Notes under the pieces: model-generated
Told to the model about the DNA's origin: nothing
Seen by the model: the letters and a program-made list of their open reading frames with translations, nothing else
The model's database searches: none
Assembly: GCA_016937575.1 (NCBI GenBank)
Contig: JAFHKN010000002.1
Location: 310,001-374,000, forward strand
Length of the DNA stretch: 64,000 nucleotides
DNA from: Roseomonas aeriglobus
Lineage (GTDB): Bacteria; Pseudomonadota; Alphaproteobacteria; Sphingomonadales; Sphingomonadaceae
Direction of reading: 5' to 3'
Made by a program: the position numbers and the translations under genes
In this document: one piece after another, positions 17,525 through 28,614 of the stretch
Layout: the number at the start of each line of letters is the position of its first letter
How positions within the stretch are numbered: the first letter of the stretch is position 1

Positions 17525-20500
17525 GTGACCAGCAATCCAAACAGGAAGCGCATAGCGCTCAGCGGGGGAACCGCCCTTCGAGCGCTCGCGCTGCTCGGCG
17601 TGGGCGTATCGTCGGCCGCCGTCGTCGCGACGCCCGCGGCGGCGCAAGACTATACGACCGGTGCGCTCGTCGGCACGGTGCAGAGCGCCGACGGCGCCCG
17701 CGTCTCGGGCGGTAGCGTGGCCGTCCAGTCGACCACGCAGGGTTTCACCCGCAACGCCACGATCGGCACCGACGGCACGTTCCGTATCCCGGCGCTGCCG
17801 ACCGGCAATTACACGGTGACGGTCACGACTCCGGGGAACGCCCCGGTCGAGAACCGCAACATCGTCATCACGCCTGGTCAGAATTCCAGCTACACCTTCA
17901 CGGTTGGCGGTGCTGATGCCGCCGATAGCGGCACCGGCGATATCGTCGTCACCGCAAGCGCGGAGCGGACCAACGACTTCGGCAGCAACACCGGCGGCCT
18001 GACCATCGCCGACGTCAGCCAGCTGCTGAACACGACCCCGATCGCGCGGAACCAGACGGCGCTGATCCTGCTGTCGCCGGGCACCAGCCAGGGCGACACC
18101 GCGTTCGGCAACCTCGCCTCGATCGGCGGCGCGACCGTCGCCGAGAACGCCTATTATGTGAACGGCCTGAACGTCACCAACTTCCGAACCTTCGTCGGTT
18201 CGAACAACCCGCCGATCGAATTCTACCAGTCGATCGATATCAAGCTGTTCGGTCTGTCGGCCGAATTCGGTCGTGCGCTGGGCGGTTTCACCACCGCGGT
18301 GACCAAGTCGGGTTCGAACCAGTTCAAGGCCGGCGCGCTGATCGCCTATGCGCCCGACGCGCTGCGCGATTACTCGCCCAACACCTATGCGGCGTACAAC
18401 CGCGCCGACGTGAACGAGGACATCGAAGCCAACTTCTACGTCAGCGGCCCGATCATCAAGGACCGGCTGTTCTTCTACGCTCTGTACAACCCGAACTATT
18501 CGAAGATCGGTGACAGCAGCATCACCGGCGGCAACCGCCTGACGACGCGCAACAGCTCGCCGTTCTTCGGCGGCAAGCTCGACTTCATCATCGCCGATGG
18601 TCACCGCCTGGAAGGCACGTACTTCCGCAACGCGCAGACCGCCGTCACCAATTATGACGTCTTCAACCCGACGACCTTCGCTTTGGGTGCGACGCAGGGG
18701 ACGATCATTTCGAAGTCGGGCGGCGACAATTTCGTCGGCACCTACACCGGGCAGTTCACCAACTGGCTGACGCTGTCGGCGGCATATGGTGAAAGCCATG
18801 ACAACCAGTCGGGCGTGCCGGCGCCGATCCAGTCGCTGGTGCAGAGCACCCGTACCGGCGTGACGACCACGGCGGCCGGTTTCTCGACAACCAACTACCG
18901 CGATGACGACGTGCGCAAGTTCTACCGCGCGGACGCCGACGTGTACGTCAGCCTGTTCGGCAACCACCACTTCCGTGCGGGTTACGAGCGCGAAGAGCTG
19001 AGCTCGTCGACCGACACGCGGTACGCTGGCGGCTATCGCTACAGCCTGGCCGGCTCGCTGATCCAGCGTTGGTATTACGAGAACGTCGGCACGTGGAAGA
19101 GCCTGAACGAGTCCTTCTACATCCAGGACAGCTGGTCGCTGCTCAACGACCGCCTGAACCTGCAGCTGGGCGTTCGCAACGACAAGTTCAGCAACGATGC
19201 GCTGGACGGCAACACCTACTTCAAGTCGGGTGATCAGTGGGGTCCGCGTCTGGGTGCAGCGTTCGACGTGTTCGGCGACAAGCGCACCACGGTTCGCGGG
19301 TCGTGGAGCCGCTACTTCCTGCCGGTCGCTAGCAACACCAACATCCGTCTGGGCGGTGCCGAGCTCTATTACCAGCAGCGCTTCCTGTATCCGACGGGCG
19401 TCAATCCTGCGGTGTTCAACTCGGCGGGCTTCGTCCAGGGCCTCCAGCTCGACGCCAACGGCAATATCCTGGGTCTGACCACCCCGGCCGCCGGCAGCTC
19501 GAATCCGTGCCCGACGGTGGGTCCGGATGCAGGCCGCAACACCTGCTATTCGATCACCAGCGACGGCATCCAGGGCCCGACCGACACGCTCGTGTCGTCG
19601 AGCCTGCAGCCCAGCTACACCGACGAATGGACGGTCGGCCTGCAGCACCGCATCGGCGACTGGGACCTGTCGCTGACGTACATCAACCGTCGCCTGGGCC
19701 GCACCCTGGACGACGTGGCGATCGACGCGGCGGTGCTGAAGTACTGCCAGGCGAACGGCATTCCGGGCTGCGCTGCGACCTTTACCGGTTTCCACCAGTA
19801 TGTGCTGGCGAACCCGGGGTCGGACATCACGGTGCGTCTGGACGGCAACTGCGCGGTTTCGGCACGCCAGTGCGAAGTCGCGACCTTGTCGGCGGCCGAC
19901 CTCGGCTATCCGGCGGCGATCCGCAATTACGACTCGATCCAGTTCCAGTTCAACAAGGCGTATCGCAACGGTTGGGGACTGGGCGGCTCGTATGCCTACA
20001 CGCGTCTGCGCGGTAACTACGAAGGCGCGGTGAAGTCGGACAATGGTCAGGACGACGCCGGCCTGACTCAGGACTTCGACCAGCCGGGTCTGCTCGACGG
20101 CGCGTACGGGACGCTCGCCAACCAGCGTGCGCACTCGTTCAAGCTGTTCGGCACGGTGTCGCTGTTCGAGAATTTCCGTGTCGGCGCGAACATGCTCTTC
20201 GAATCGCCGCGCAGCTTCTCGTGCATTGGTTATCACCCGACGGACGAATTCGCGGCGGCCTATGACGCGGCGAGCTTCTATTGCCGTCAGCCGCGCTTCT
20301 CGAGCAACCCGTCGTTCCCGAACCAGAACATTCCGGGCAACCCGACCTCGTACCTCGTGCCGCGCGGCACGGCGTTCAAGTCGGACTGGCGCAAGCAGAT
20401 CGACGTCAATGTCCAGTATGACATCGCGTCGCTGCCCGGCAGCTTCTTCAGCGTCGACGTATTCAACGTGTTCAACTTCAAGTCGAAGCTGGACTATCAG

Positions 20501-20623
20501 GAATTCGGCGATCTGACGGGTGGCGCGATCAACCAGCGTTACGGCGAAGTGATCGGCTATCAGGTGCCGCGCTACGTACGGTTCACCCTGGGCCTGCGCT
20601 TCGGCGAGGGTTCGAAGAACTAA
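17525..20623 (+). CDS. Oar-like TonB-dependent receptor, copy 2
   Basis: This 1032-residue paralogue of the receptor at 12610 has the same architecture: signal peptide to ATPAAAQ (residue 41), beta-sandwich regulatory domain (TGALVGTVQSADGARVSGGS), TonB-box-like GDIVVTASAERTNDF, plug and barrel ending YVRFTLGLRFGEGSKN. Long blocks are identical to copy 1 (for example FGGKLDFIIADGHRLEGT, FRAGYERE, RGNYEGAVKSDNGQ) while the presumed extracellular loops differ. The start is best placed at GTG 17525, because the signal peptide begins there and a GAGGG lies upstream; no ATG fits. An in-frame start further upstream would add about 34 residues that look non-coding. Ligand unknown. Confidence 0.9.
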   Translation: MTSNPNRKRIALSGGTALRALALLGVGVSSAAVVATPAAAQDYTTGALVGTVQSADGARVSGGSVAVQSTTQGFTRNATIGTDGTFRIPALPTGNYTVTVTTPGNAPVENRNIVITPGQNSSYTFTVGGADAADSGTGDIVVTASAERTNDFGSNTGGLTIADVSQLLNTTPIARNQTALILLSPGTSQGDTAFGNLASIGGATVAENAYYVNGLNVTNFRTFVGSNNPPIEFYQSIDIKLFGLSAEFGRALGGFTTAVTKSGSNQFKAGALIAYAPDALRDYSPNTYAAYNRADVNEDIEANFYVSGPIIKDRLFFYALYNPNYSKIGDSSITGGNRLTTRNSSPFFGGKLDFIIADGHRLEGTYFRNAQTAVTNYDVFNPTTFALGATQGTIISKSGGDNFVGTYTGQFTNWLTLSAAYGESHDNQSGVPAPIQSLVQSTRTGVTTTAAGFSTTNYRDDDVRKFYRADADVYVSLFGNHHFRAGYEREELSSSTDTRYAGGYRYSLAGSLIQRWYYENVGTWKSLNESFYIQDSWSLLNDRLNLQLGVRNDKFSNDALDGNTYFKSGDQWGPRLGAAFDVFGDKRTTVRGSWSRYFLPVASNTNIRLGGAELYYQQRFLYPTGVNPAVFNSAGFVQGLQLDANGNILGLTTPAAGSSNPCPTVGPDAGRNTCYSITSDGIQGPTDTLVSSSLQPSYTDEWTVGLQHRIGDWDLSLTYINRRLGRTLDDVAIDAAVLKYCQANGIPGCAATFTGFHQYVLANPGSDITVRLDGNCAVSARQCEVATLSAADLGYPAAIRNYDSIQFQFNKAYRNGWGLGGSYAYTRLRGNYEGAVKSDNGQDDAGLTQDFDQPGLLDGAYGTLANQRAHSFKLFGTVSLFENFRVGANMLFESPRSFSCIGYHPTDEFAAAYDAASFYCRQPRFSSNPSFPNQNIPGNPTSYLVPRGTAFKSDWRKQIDVNVQYDIASLPGSFFSVDVFNVFNFKSKLDYQEFGDLTGGAINQRYGEVIGYQVPRYVRFTLGLRFGEGSKN

Positions 20624-20647
20624 GCGATCCTACGATCGGAACTTGGG

Positions 20648-20679
20648 GGGGGCGGCACCATCGGTGCCGCCCCCTTTTT
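20648..20679 (+). terminator. Intrinsic terminator of TonB receptor 2
   Basis: A perfect 12-bp stem GGGGGCGGCACC/GGTGCCGCCCCC with loop ATC is followed by TTTTT, 24 bp after the receptor stop. It is related in sequence to the terminator at 15773. On the opposite strand it lies just past the clpB stop and could also serve clpB. Confidence 0.93.
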
Positions 20680-20688
20680 GTGCGCTAA

Positions 20689-23268
<2,580 letters not shown>

Positions 23269-23295
23269 ATAATCCCCTGTTCGTTACGCCGGCGA

Positions 23296-23326
23296 AGATG
23301 GTGTTGCTTTTGGGCAACACAAGGGG
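23296..23326 (-). promoter_or_regulatory. Possible sigma-32-type promoter with dyad upstream of clpB
   Basis: On the minus strand CCCCTTGTG is followed 12-14 nt later by ACACCATCTT, resembling the CTTG ... CCCATnT pattern of heat-shock promoters. A perfect 7-bp dyad GTGTTGC-N6-GCAACAC (23301-23320) lies across the spacer. It could be an operator or an mRNA hairpin. It has no T-run, so it does not look like a terminator. Confidence 0.35.
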
Positions 23327-24954
23327 TCAGCGGGTGGGACGTTGCGCCTTGGGCTGATCCTTGGCGAACTGATCCCCGAACGGGCTGCCGACGTACCAGC
23401 GCGGCGCTTGCGGAGCGTCGGCCAGGTCGCGAGCGACCTCGTAGTTCACCGCGGCGAATTTGGCCGCCGACTCCCAATTGAAGGGAAGCGAGGGCTGGTC
23501 GGCGGGCGTGTGATAGGTGTTGGCCAGAAAGTCCTTGAAAATCTTCTCTCCGCCGTTTTTCACGCCGGTCGCCAGCATCACCGACGGCACGCCCTGCTTC
23601 ACGAAGCTATAGTGGTCGGAGCGAACGAAGACATTCTCCTCCGGCATGAAGTCGGGCGACAGCGTCAGCCCGACCTTCGCCGCCGCGCGCGCCGCCGCTT
23701 CGCCGACGGTCGAATGTTCGGCCCCGAACGCGACGACGTCGTCCAGCGCGTAGAGCAGGACCGGCATGTCGAGATTGACGTCGGCGACCACCTTGGCGCC
23801 CGCAGGCACCGCCGGATGCCGCGCAAGATAGTCCGAACCGAGCAGCCCGTCCTCCTCGCTCGTCAGTGCGACGAACATCACGCTGCGCTTGGGTGGCTTG
23901 CCGCTGTTCATGAACGCGCGCGCCGCCTCCAGCATCGTCGCGACACCGGCGGCATTGTCCATCGCGCCGTTCATGATCTTGTCGGCGCCCTTGGCGTTCG
24001 GGTTGATGCCGTCGTGGTCGAGGTGCGCGGTCATCAGGACGTATTCGTTGGCGAGCGCAGGGTCGCGGCCGGGGATGACGCCGATGACGTTGGGGCTTTG
24101 CGACGTCGTCACTAGGTTGGATGCGGTGAAGCTGACCGCCGGCTTCAGCGCGCGCCCGCGGACCTTGCCGCCCGGCTTTTCGATCGTGGCGAAGACTTCG
24201 GCAGGGTCGTGCCGCTGCCCGCAAACAGCGCGTCGAGCGCGGCGCCGGTGACATAGCCGCTGGCCCGAATGCCCGGGGCGGCGAGGTTGGGCTGACCGTT
24301 CGGCTCGACCACACGCTGGCGCGGGGTGCCGATCGACGCCTTGGCGCGCGCCCAGGGATAGGTCTTCAGCATCTTGGGCGTCGGGATGGTCAGTACGCCG
24401 ATCGCGCCCTTCGCTATCGCGACACGGGTGCGCTCGGCGCCGAGACTCGCAGCGAGTTCGCTCGGCAGGCCCTCCGGCATGCCCCCCAGCATGACCGCGA
24501 ACTTGCCCTTGAGATCGAGCCCGCGATAGTCGGTATAGCCCTGCTTGGGCGCATCGAGGCCATAGCCGACGAACACCGCGCCGCCATCGACCTTCTGGTC
24601 AGGGAAGCGCCCGTCCGGCGCCATCGCGACGTCGCCGCCATTGTCGAACCGCGTGCCCCCGATGGTGATCGCTGCGGGCTTGGCCGGATCGATCCGCGCG
24701 GTCTGGAAGCGGACGGTCTGATACCAGCCCTCCGGCGTACCCGGCTTCAGACCCAGTGCATCGAACCGCGAGGCGACGTATCGCGCGGCGATGTCGTAGC
24801 CGCGCGTTCCCGCATCGCGGCCCTCGAGCAAGTCGTCGGCCAGAAACTCGACATGCGCCCGCATCGCCGCGGGCGAGATGGCCGGCGCGGTGTCCTGTGC
24901 CAGCACCGGCGTGGCGATGGTCGTGAGCAACAGCAGGGCGGTCAGATGGCGCAA
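23327..24954 (-). pseudogene. M28 family aminopeptidase, interrupted by a frameshift
   Basis: Two adjacent frames encode one secreted Zn-peptidase. The 5' part (from ATG 24954) has a signal peptide ending TPVLAQ and a PA-domain-like region up to ALFAGSGTTLP, then runs into about 15 nonsense residues and a stop at 24145. The 3' part resumes in another frame (DPAEVFATIEKPGGK and onward). It holds the catalytic and metal motifs TAHLDHDGIN, GAMDNAAGVATMLE, ALTSEEDGLLGS, VNLDMP and NTYHTPADQP, and ends at 23327. One missing base near 24211 accounts for the break. It may be a real pseudogene, a recent mutation or a sequencing error. Repaired, the protein would be about 542 residues. Confidence 0.85.
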
Positions 24955-25111
24955 CGAAAATCCCCTCGATTTGAACCTATGTCGCGGATGATCGCGAAGA
25001 ATCCGCCGGACGCAAGCAGCGTCCCACGAACTGCACGCCCCGCGCTTGCCGCGGCGCGCGCGTGAAAGCTAAACCGAGGTTATCACTCCCAACTGCGGAT
25101 GCTCCCGATCC
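24955..25111. other. Divergent intergenic region, M28 / M16 peptidase genes
   Basis: This 157-base spacer between the leftward M28 gene and the rightward M16 gene must hold promoters for both. I see no further ORF, and no promoter I could assign with confidence. Confidence 0.35.
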
Positions 25112-27982
25112 ATGCGTAAATTCACTGCCCTGGCCGCCGTTTCACTCGTCGCGATTGCCACCCCGGCAATGGCGCAGGCACCCGCGAAGTCGTCGGCGTC
25201 GCTCCAGAATCTGGTGGCGCAGGTCAACATTCCGTACGAAACGTTCACGCTGCCCAACGGTCTGCGCGTCATCGTCCACACCGACCGCAAGGCGCCGGTC
25301 GTCGCCGTGTCGGTCTGGTACCACATCGGGTCGAAGGACGAGCCCAAGGGGAAGACCGGTTTCGCCCACCTGTTCGAACACATGATGTTCTACGGCTCGG
25401 AAAACGCGCCGGGCGGCTTCTTCGGGCGTCTGGAGGACATCGGCGCGACCGACTGGAACGGCACGACCTGGTTCGACCGCACCAATTATTTCCAGACCGT
25501 GCCGACCGGCGCGCTCGATCGCATCCTGTTCCTCGAAAGCGACCGCATGGGCCACCTGCTGGGCGCCGTCACCCAGGAAAAGCTCGATAACCAGCGCGGC
25601 GTCGTCCAGAACGAGAAACGCATGGGCGAGAACGAGCCGGGCGGCCTGGTCGAATATGCCGAACTCGCCGCGCTGCTGCCGGAGGGGCATCCGTATCGCC
25701 ACTCGACGATCGGTTCGATGGCCGATCTTAACGCCGCCAGCCTGGAGGATGTGAAGAACTGGTTCCGCGACCATTACGGTCCGAACAACGCCGTGCTGGT
25801 GCTGGCCGGCGACATCGACCTCGCGACCGCCAAACGCAAGGTCGCGCAGTATTTCGGCGACATCAAGCGCGGGCCCGAAACGCCGCGCCCGGCGGTCACC
25901 ATCCCGACGCTCGCTGCGCCGGTCGAGAAGGTGATGAAGGACCGCGTCGCCCAGGTCCGCCTGTCGCGCGAATGGACCGGCCCGGGCCTGACCGATCCGG
26001 AAAACCCGACGCTCGACCTGGGTCTCGACATTCTCGGCGGTCTCGGCAGCTCGCGCCTCTATGACGCGCTGGTCCGCAAGGAGAACCTCGCGGTCGGCGT
26101 CTCGGCGGGCCTCCAGAGCCACGAGAAGCTGGCGTTCGTCGAGATCAACGCGCGCGTCCGCCCGGGCGTCGATCCGGCGGTCGTCGCCCGCCGCATGGAC
26201 GAGATCATCGCCGATTTCGTGAAGAACGGCCCGACCGAGGATGAAGTCCGTCGCGCCGCGACGACTGCCCTCGCCAGCCGCGTCAAGGGCCTGGAGCAGG
26301 TCGGCGGCTTCGGCGGCAAGGCCGTCGCGCTGGCCGAGGGTGCGGTCTACGCGAACGATCCGGGCGAATATAAGAAGGACCTGCAGGTCATTGCTGCGGC
26401 GACCCCGACCAATGTCGGTGCGGTCGTGCGCAAGTGGCTGAGCCGCCCCGTCTTCAAGCTGACGCTGGAGCCGGGCGAACGTTCGGCCGAGGACCAGGCG
26501 CTGGCCGGCAGTGACGTCGCCGCCAAGGAAGCGCCGGCGGTGCAGACGCCCGCATCGAGCACGCCGCCCGCCACGGCAACGCGCAAGGAGCCTGCGGTCG
26601 GTGACGTCACCGCGCTGCAGTTCCCCGCGATCGAGCGCACCACGCTGTCGAACGGTATGAAGGTCGTCTTCGCTCGCCGCACGACGGTACCGGTCGTGAA
26701 CATCGCCGCCTCGTTCGACGCGGGCTCCGCGGCCGACGACCGCACCAAGCTGGGCGCCGGCACGTTGATGGCGTCGTTGCTCGATGAAGGCACGACGACC
26801 CGCACCGCGGCACAGATCGCCGAGGAAGAGGAGCGCCTAGGGGCGTCGATCAACGCGTCGAACGGCATGGACGCCTCGACCGTCAGCGTATCTGCCCTGA
26901 AAGCGAACCTTGCACCGTCGCTCGACCTGTTCGCCGATGTGCTGCGCAATCCGGCGTTCAAGCCGGCCGACGTCGAACGGCTGCGCGGAACCCAGCTGGC
27001 CCGCATCGCGGCGGAAAACACCCAGCCACAGGCGATCGCGTTCCGCACCCTGCCGCCGATCATCTATGGCCAGAACCACCCGTACGGCATTCCCTTCACC
27101 GGTTCGGGTACGCCTGCCGGCGTGAAGGCGACGACGCGCGACGACCTGGTTGCGTACCATGCGCGCTGGATCCGTCCGGACAACGGCACGATCTTCGTCG
27201 TCGGCGATACGACGCTGGCCGAGATCAAGCCGCTGCTCGAGGCGAAGCTTGGCTCCTGGAAGGCACCGGCGGCGCCCAAGGGCACCAAGAGCTTCGGCGC
27301 GCCGGCGGCAGCAGGGGCCGAACGCATCCTGCTGATCGACAAGCCGCAGAGCCCGCAGTCGATGATCATCGCGGGCCAGGTAACCCCGGTGAAGGGGACC
27401 GACGATCCGCTGGCGCTCAACACCGCCAACGACGTCTTCGGCGGCATGGCCAGCGCGCGCCTGATCACTGACCTGCGCGAAACCAAGGGCTGGGCCTATT
27501 ACGCCGGGACATCGCTGCAGGGCGTCAAGGAGCGGATGCCGTTCTTCCTGATCGCACCGGTGCAGGCCGACAAGACCGGCGAGTCGATCAAGGCCGCGCG
27601 CGGCGACCTGACCGGCTGGCTGGGCGCGCAGGGCACGACGCCGCAGGAAGCGAACAACGCGATCGTCAATTCGGTCCGCTCGCTGCCGGGCAGCTTCGAA
27701 ACCGGCGGCGCGCTGATGAGCGCGCTGATCCGCATGGAGCAGTACGGCCGTCCCGACGACTATTACGTCAAGCTGCCCGCCCGCTACCGCGCGCTGACTC
27801 CGGCCGCGCTCGACCAGGCCGCACGTGGCGCGATCGATCCGTCGAAGCTGACCTGGGTCGTCGTCGGCGACGCCGCCAAGGTGAAGCCGCAGCTTGACAC
27901 GCTGGGCATCCCTGTCGAGGTGGTGCCAAGCGCTGCTCCGGCCCCTGCGACTCCCGCGGCGGTCCCGACGGCGGCGAAGTGA
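25112..27982 (+). CDS. M16 family zinc protease, two fused peptidase units
   Basis: This 956-residue secreted protein has a signal peptide ending TPAMAQ at about residue 22. The first M16 unit has the inverted zinc motif HLFEHMMFYGSEN (HxxEH, about residue 89) with the downstream Glu region. A Pro/Ala-rich linker at about residues 465-495 joins a second M16 unit (about 500-930) that lacks HxxEH and has the usual inactive-domain features (FDAGSAADDRTKLGAGTLMA). In many bacteria these are two separate adjacent genes that form a heterodimer; here they are one chain. A periplasmic role in peptide degradation is likely. Start ATG 25112. Confidence 0.9.
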   Translation: MRKFTALAAVSLVAIATPAMAQAPAKSSASLQNLVAQVNIPYETFTLPNGLRVIVHTDRKAPVVAVSVWYHIGSKDEPKGKTGFAHLFEHMMFYGSENAPGGFFGRLEDIGATDWNGTTWFDRTNYFQTVPTGALDRILFLESDRMGHLLGAVTQEKLDNQRGVVQNEKRMGENEPGGLVEYAELAALLPEGHPYRHSTIGSMADLNAASLEDVKNWFRDHYGPNNAVLVLAGDIDLATAKRKVAQYFGDIKRGPETPRPAVTIPTLAAPVEKVMKDRVAQVRLSREWTGPGLTDPENPTLDLGLDILGGLGSSRLYDALVRKENLAVGVSAGLQSHEKLAFVEINARVRPGVDPAVVARRMDEIIADFVKNGPTEDEVRRAATTALASRVKGLEQVGGFGGKAVALAEGAVYANDPGEYKKDLQVIAAATPTNVGAVVRKWLSRPVFKLTLEPGERSAEDQALAGSDVAAKEAPAVQTPASSTPPATATRKEPAVGDVTALQFPAIERTTLSNGMKVVFARRTTVPVVNIAASFDAGSAADDRTKLGAGTLMASLLDEGTTTRTAAQIAEEEERLGASINASNGMDASTVSVSALKANLAPSLDLFADVLRNPAFKPADVERLRGTQLARIAAENTQPQAIAFRTLPPIIYGQNHPYGIPFTGSGTPAGVKATTRDDLVAYHARWIRPDNGTIFVVGDTTLAEIKPLLEAKLGSWKAPAAPKGTKSFGAPAAAGAERILLIDKPQSPQSMIIAGQVTPVKGTDDPLALNTANDVFGGMASARLITDLRETKGWAYYAGTSLQGVKERMPFFLIAPVQADKTGESIKAARGDLTGWLGAQGTTPQEANNAIVNSVRSLPGSFETGGALMSALIRMEQYGRPDDYYVKLPARYRALTPAALDQAARGAIDPSKLTWVVVGDAAKVKPQLDTLGIPVEVVPSAAPAPATPAAVPTAAK

Positions 27983-27991
27983 GGAGAGATC

Positions 27992-28294
27992 ATGGCCAAT
28001 ATCGACGGTAGCTGGGATACGCTCGTGAAGTCGCCGATGGGCGACCAGAAGGCGACGCTGACGATCACCTCGTCGGGGGACACCTTCACCGGGCAATATT
28101 CGGGTGCGATGGGCACGACCGAGATCAAGAACGGCAAGGTGGATGGCGACAAACTGTCGTGGAGCCTCGACATCACCGTGCCGATGCCGATGACGCTGAC
28201 CGCCGAAGCCACGGTCAGCGGTGACGACCTGAACGGTCAGGTGACCGCGGGCGCGTTCGGCAGCTTCCCGATGACGGGCAACCGCATCGGCTGA
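27992..28294 (+). CDS. Small beta-rich protein of unknown function
   Basis: This 100-residue protein has repeated short strands and Gly/Asp turns (TLTITSSGDTFTGQYSGAMG, then KVDGDKLSWSLDI, AEATVSGDDLNGQV, GSFPMTGNRI). The pattern fits a small lipocalin-like or meander barrel. It has no signal peptide. The start at ATG 27992 has GAGGAGAG upstream. It lies 9 bp after the M16 peptidase gene and is followed by a good terminator, so it ends that transcription unit. I cannot name a function. Confidence 0.65.
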   Translation: MANIDGSWDTLVKSPMGDQKATLTITSSGDTFTGQYSGAMGTTEIKNGKVDGDKLSWSLDITVPMPMTLTAEATVSGDDLNGQVTAGAFGSFPMTGNRIG

Positions 28295-28614
28295 TCGATC
28301 GGTTGAGTGACGAAAAGGGCGCGTCGCTTGCGGGCGGCGCGCCTTTTTTTTTGGAACGATACTTCCACTTCCGTTCGCGCTGAGCTTGTCTTTTGTTCGC
28401 CATCCGTGTGGCACGAAGAAAAGAACAAGGCTGTTCGGGCGCTCTGCGGGCGCGAGGCACGAAGGCGCGAAGAGGTCAGGCTATCGGCTGCGAAGCAGCC
28501 TTTCTCACGACCGTTCGCCGGGTCTTCCGATCGCGCGCGGCAGGCTGTGCCCGCTTAGCGCCTTCGCGCCTTGCGCCCGTAGGGCGCACCAAAATCACGG
28601 CTTCTTTTCTTCGC
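28295..28614. other. Intergenic stretch with terminator and a partial dispersed repeat
   Basis: Past the terminator at 28318 there is no convincing gene up to the NYN gene stop at 28615. CCGTTCGCGCTGAGCTTGTC at 28371-28390 resembles a motif also seen at 39363 (CCCGTTCGCCCTAAGCTTGTC), probably fragments of a dispersed repeat. The rest is pyrimidine/purine-biased sequence without visible structure. Confidence 0.5.
28318..28352 (+). terminator. Intrinsic terminator after the M16 unit
   Basis: A 10-bp stem GGCGCGTCGC/GCGGCGCGCC (one G-T pair) with loop TTGCGG is followed by nine T, 23 bp past the stop of the small beta-rich protein. Confidence 0.9.

Noticed and set aside
17426..20236. Long minus-strand open frame opposite the second TonB receptor (about 936 codons)
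   Set aside because: It is a mirror of the receptor's codon bias, full of Arg/Val/Ala runs with no domain, and is similarly present opposite copy 1.
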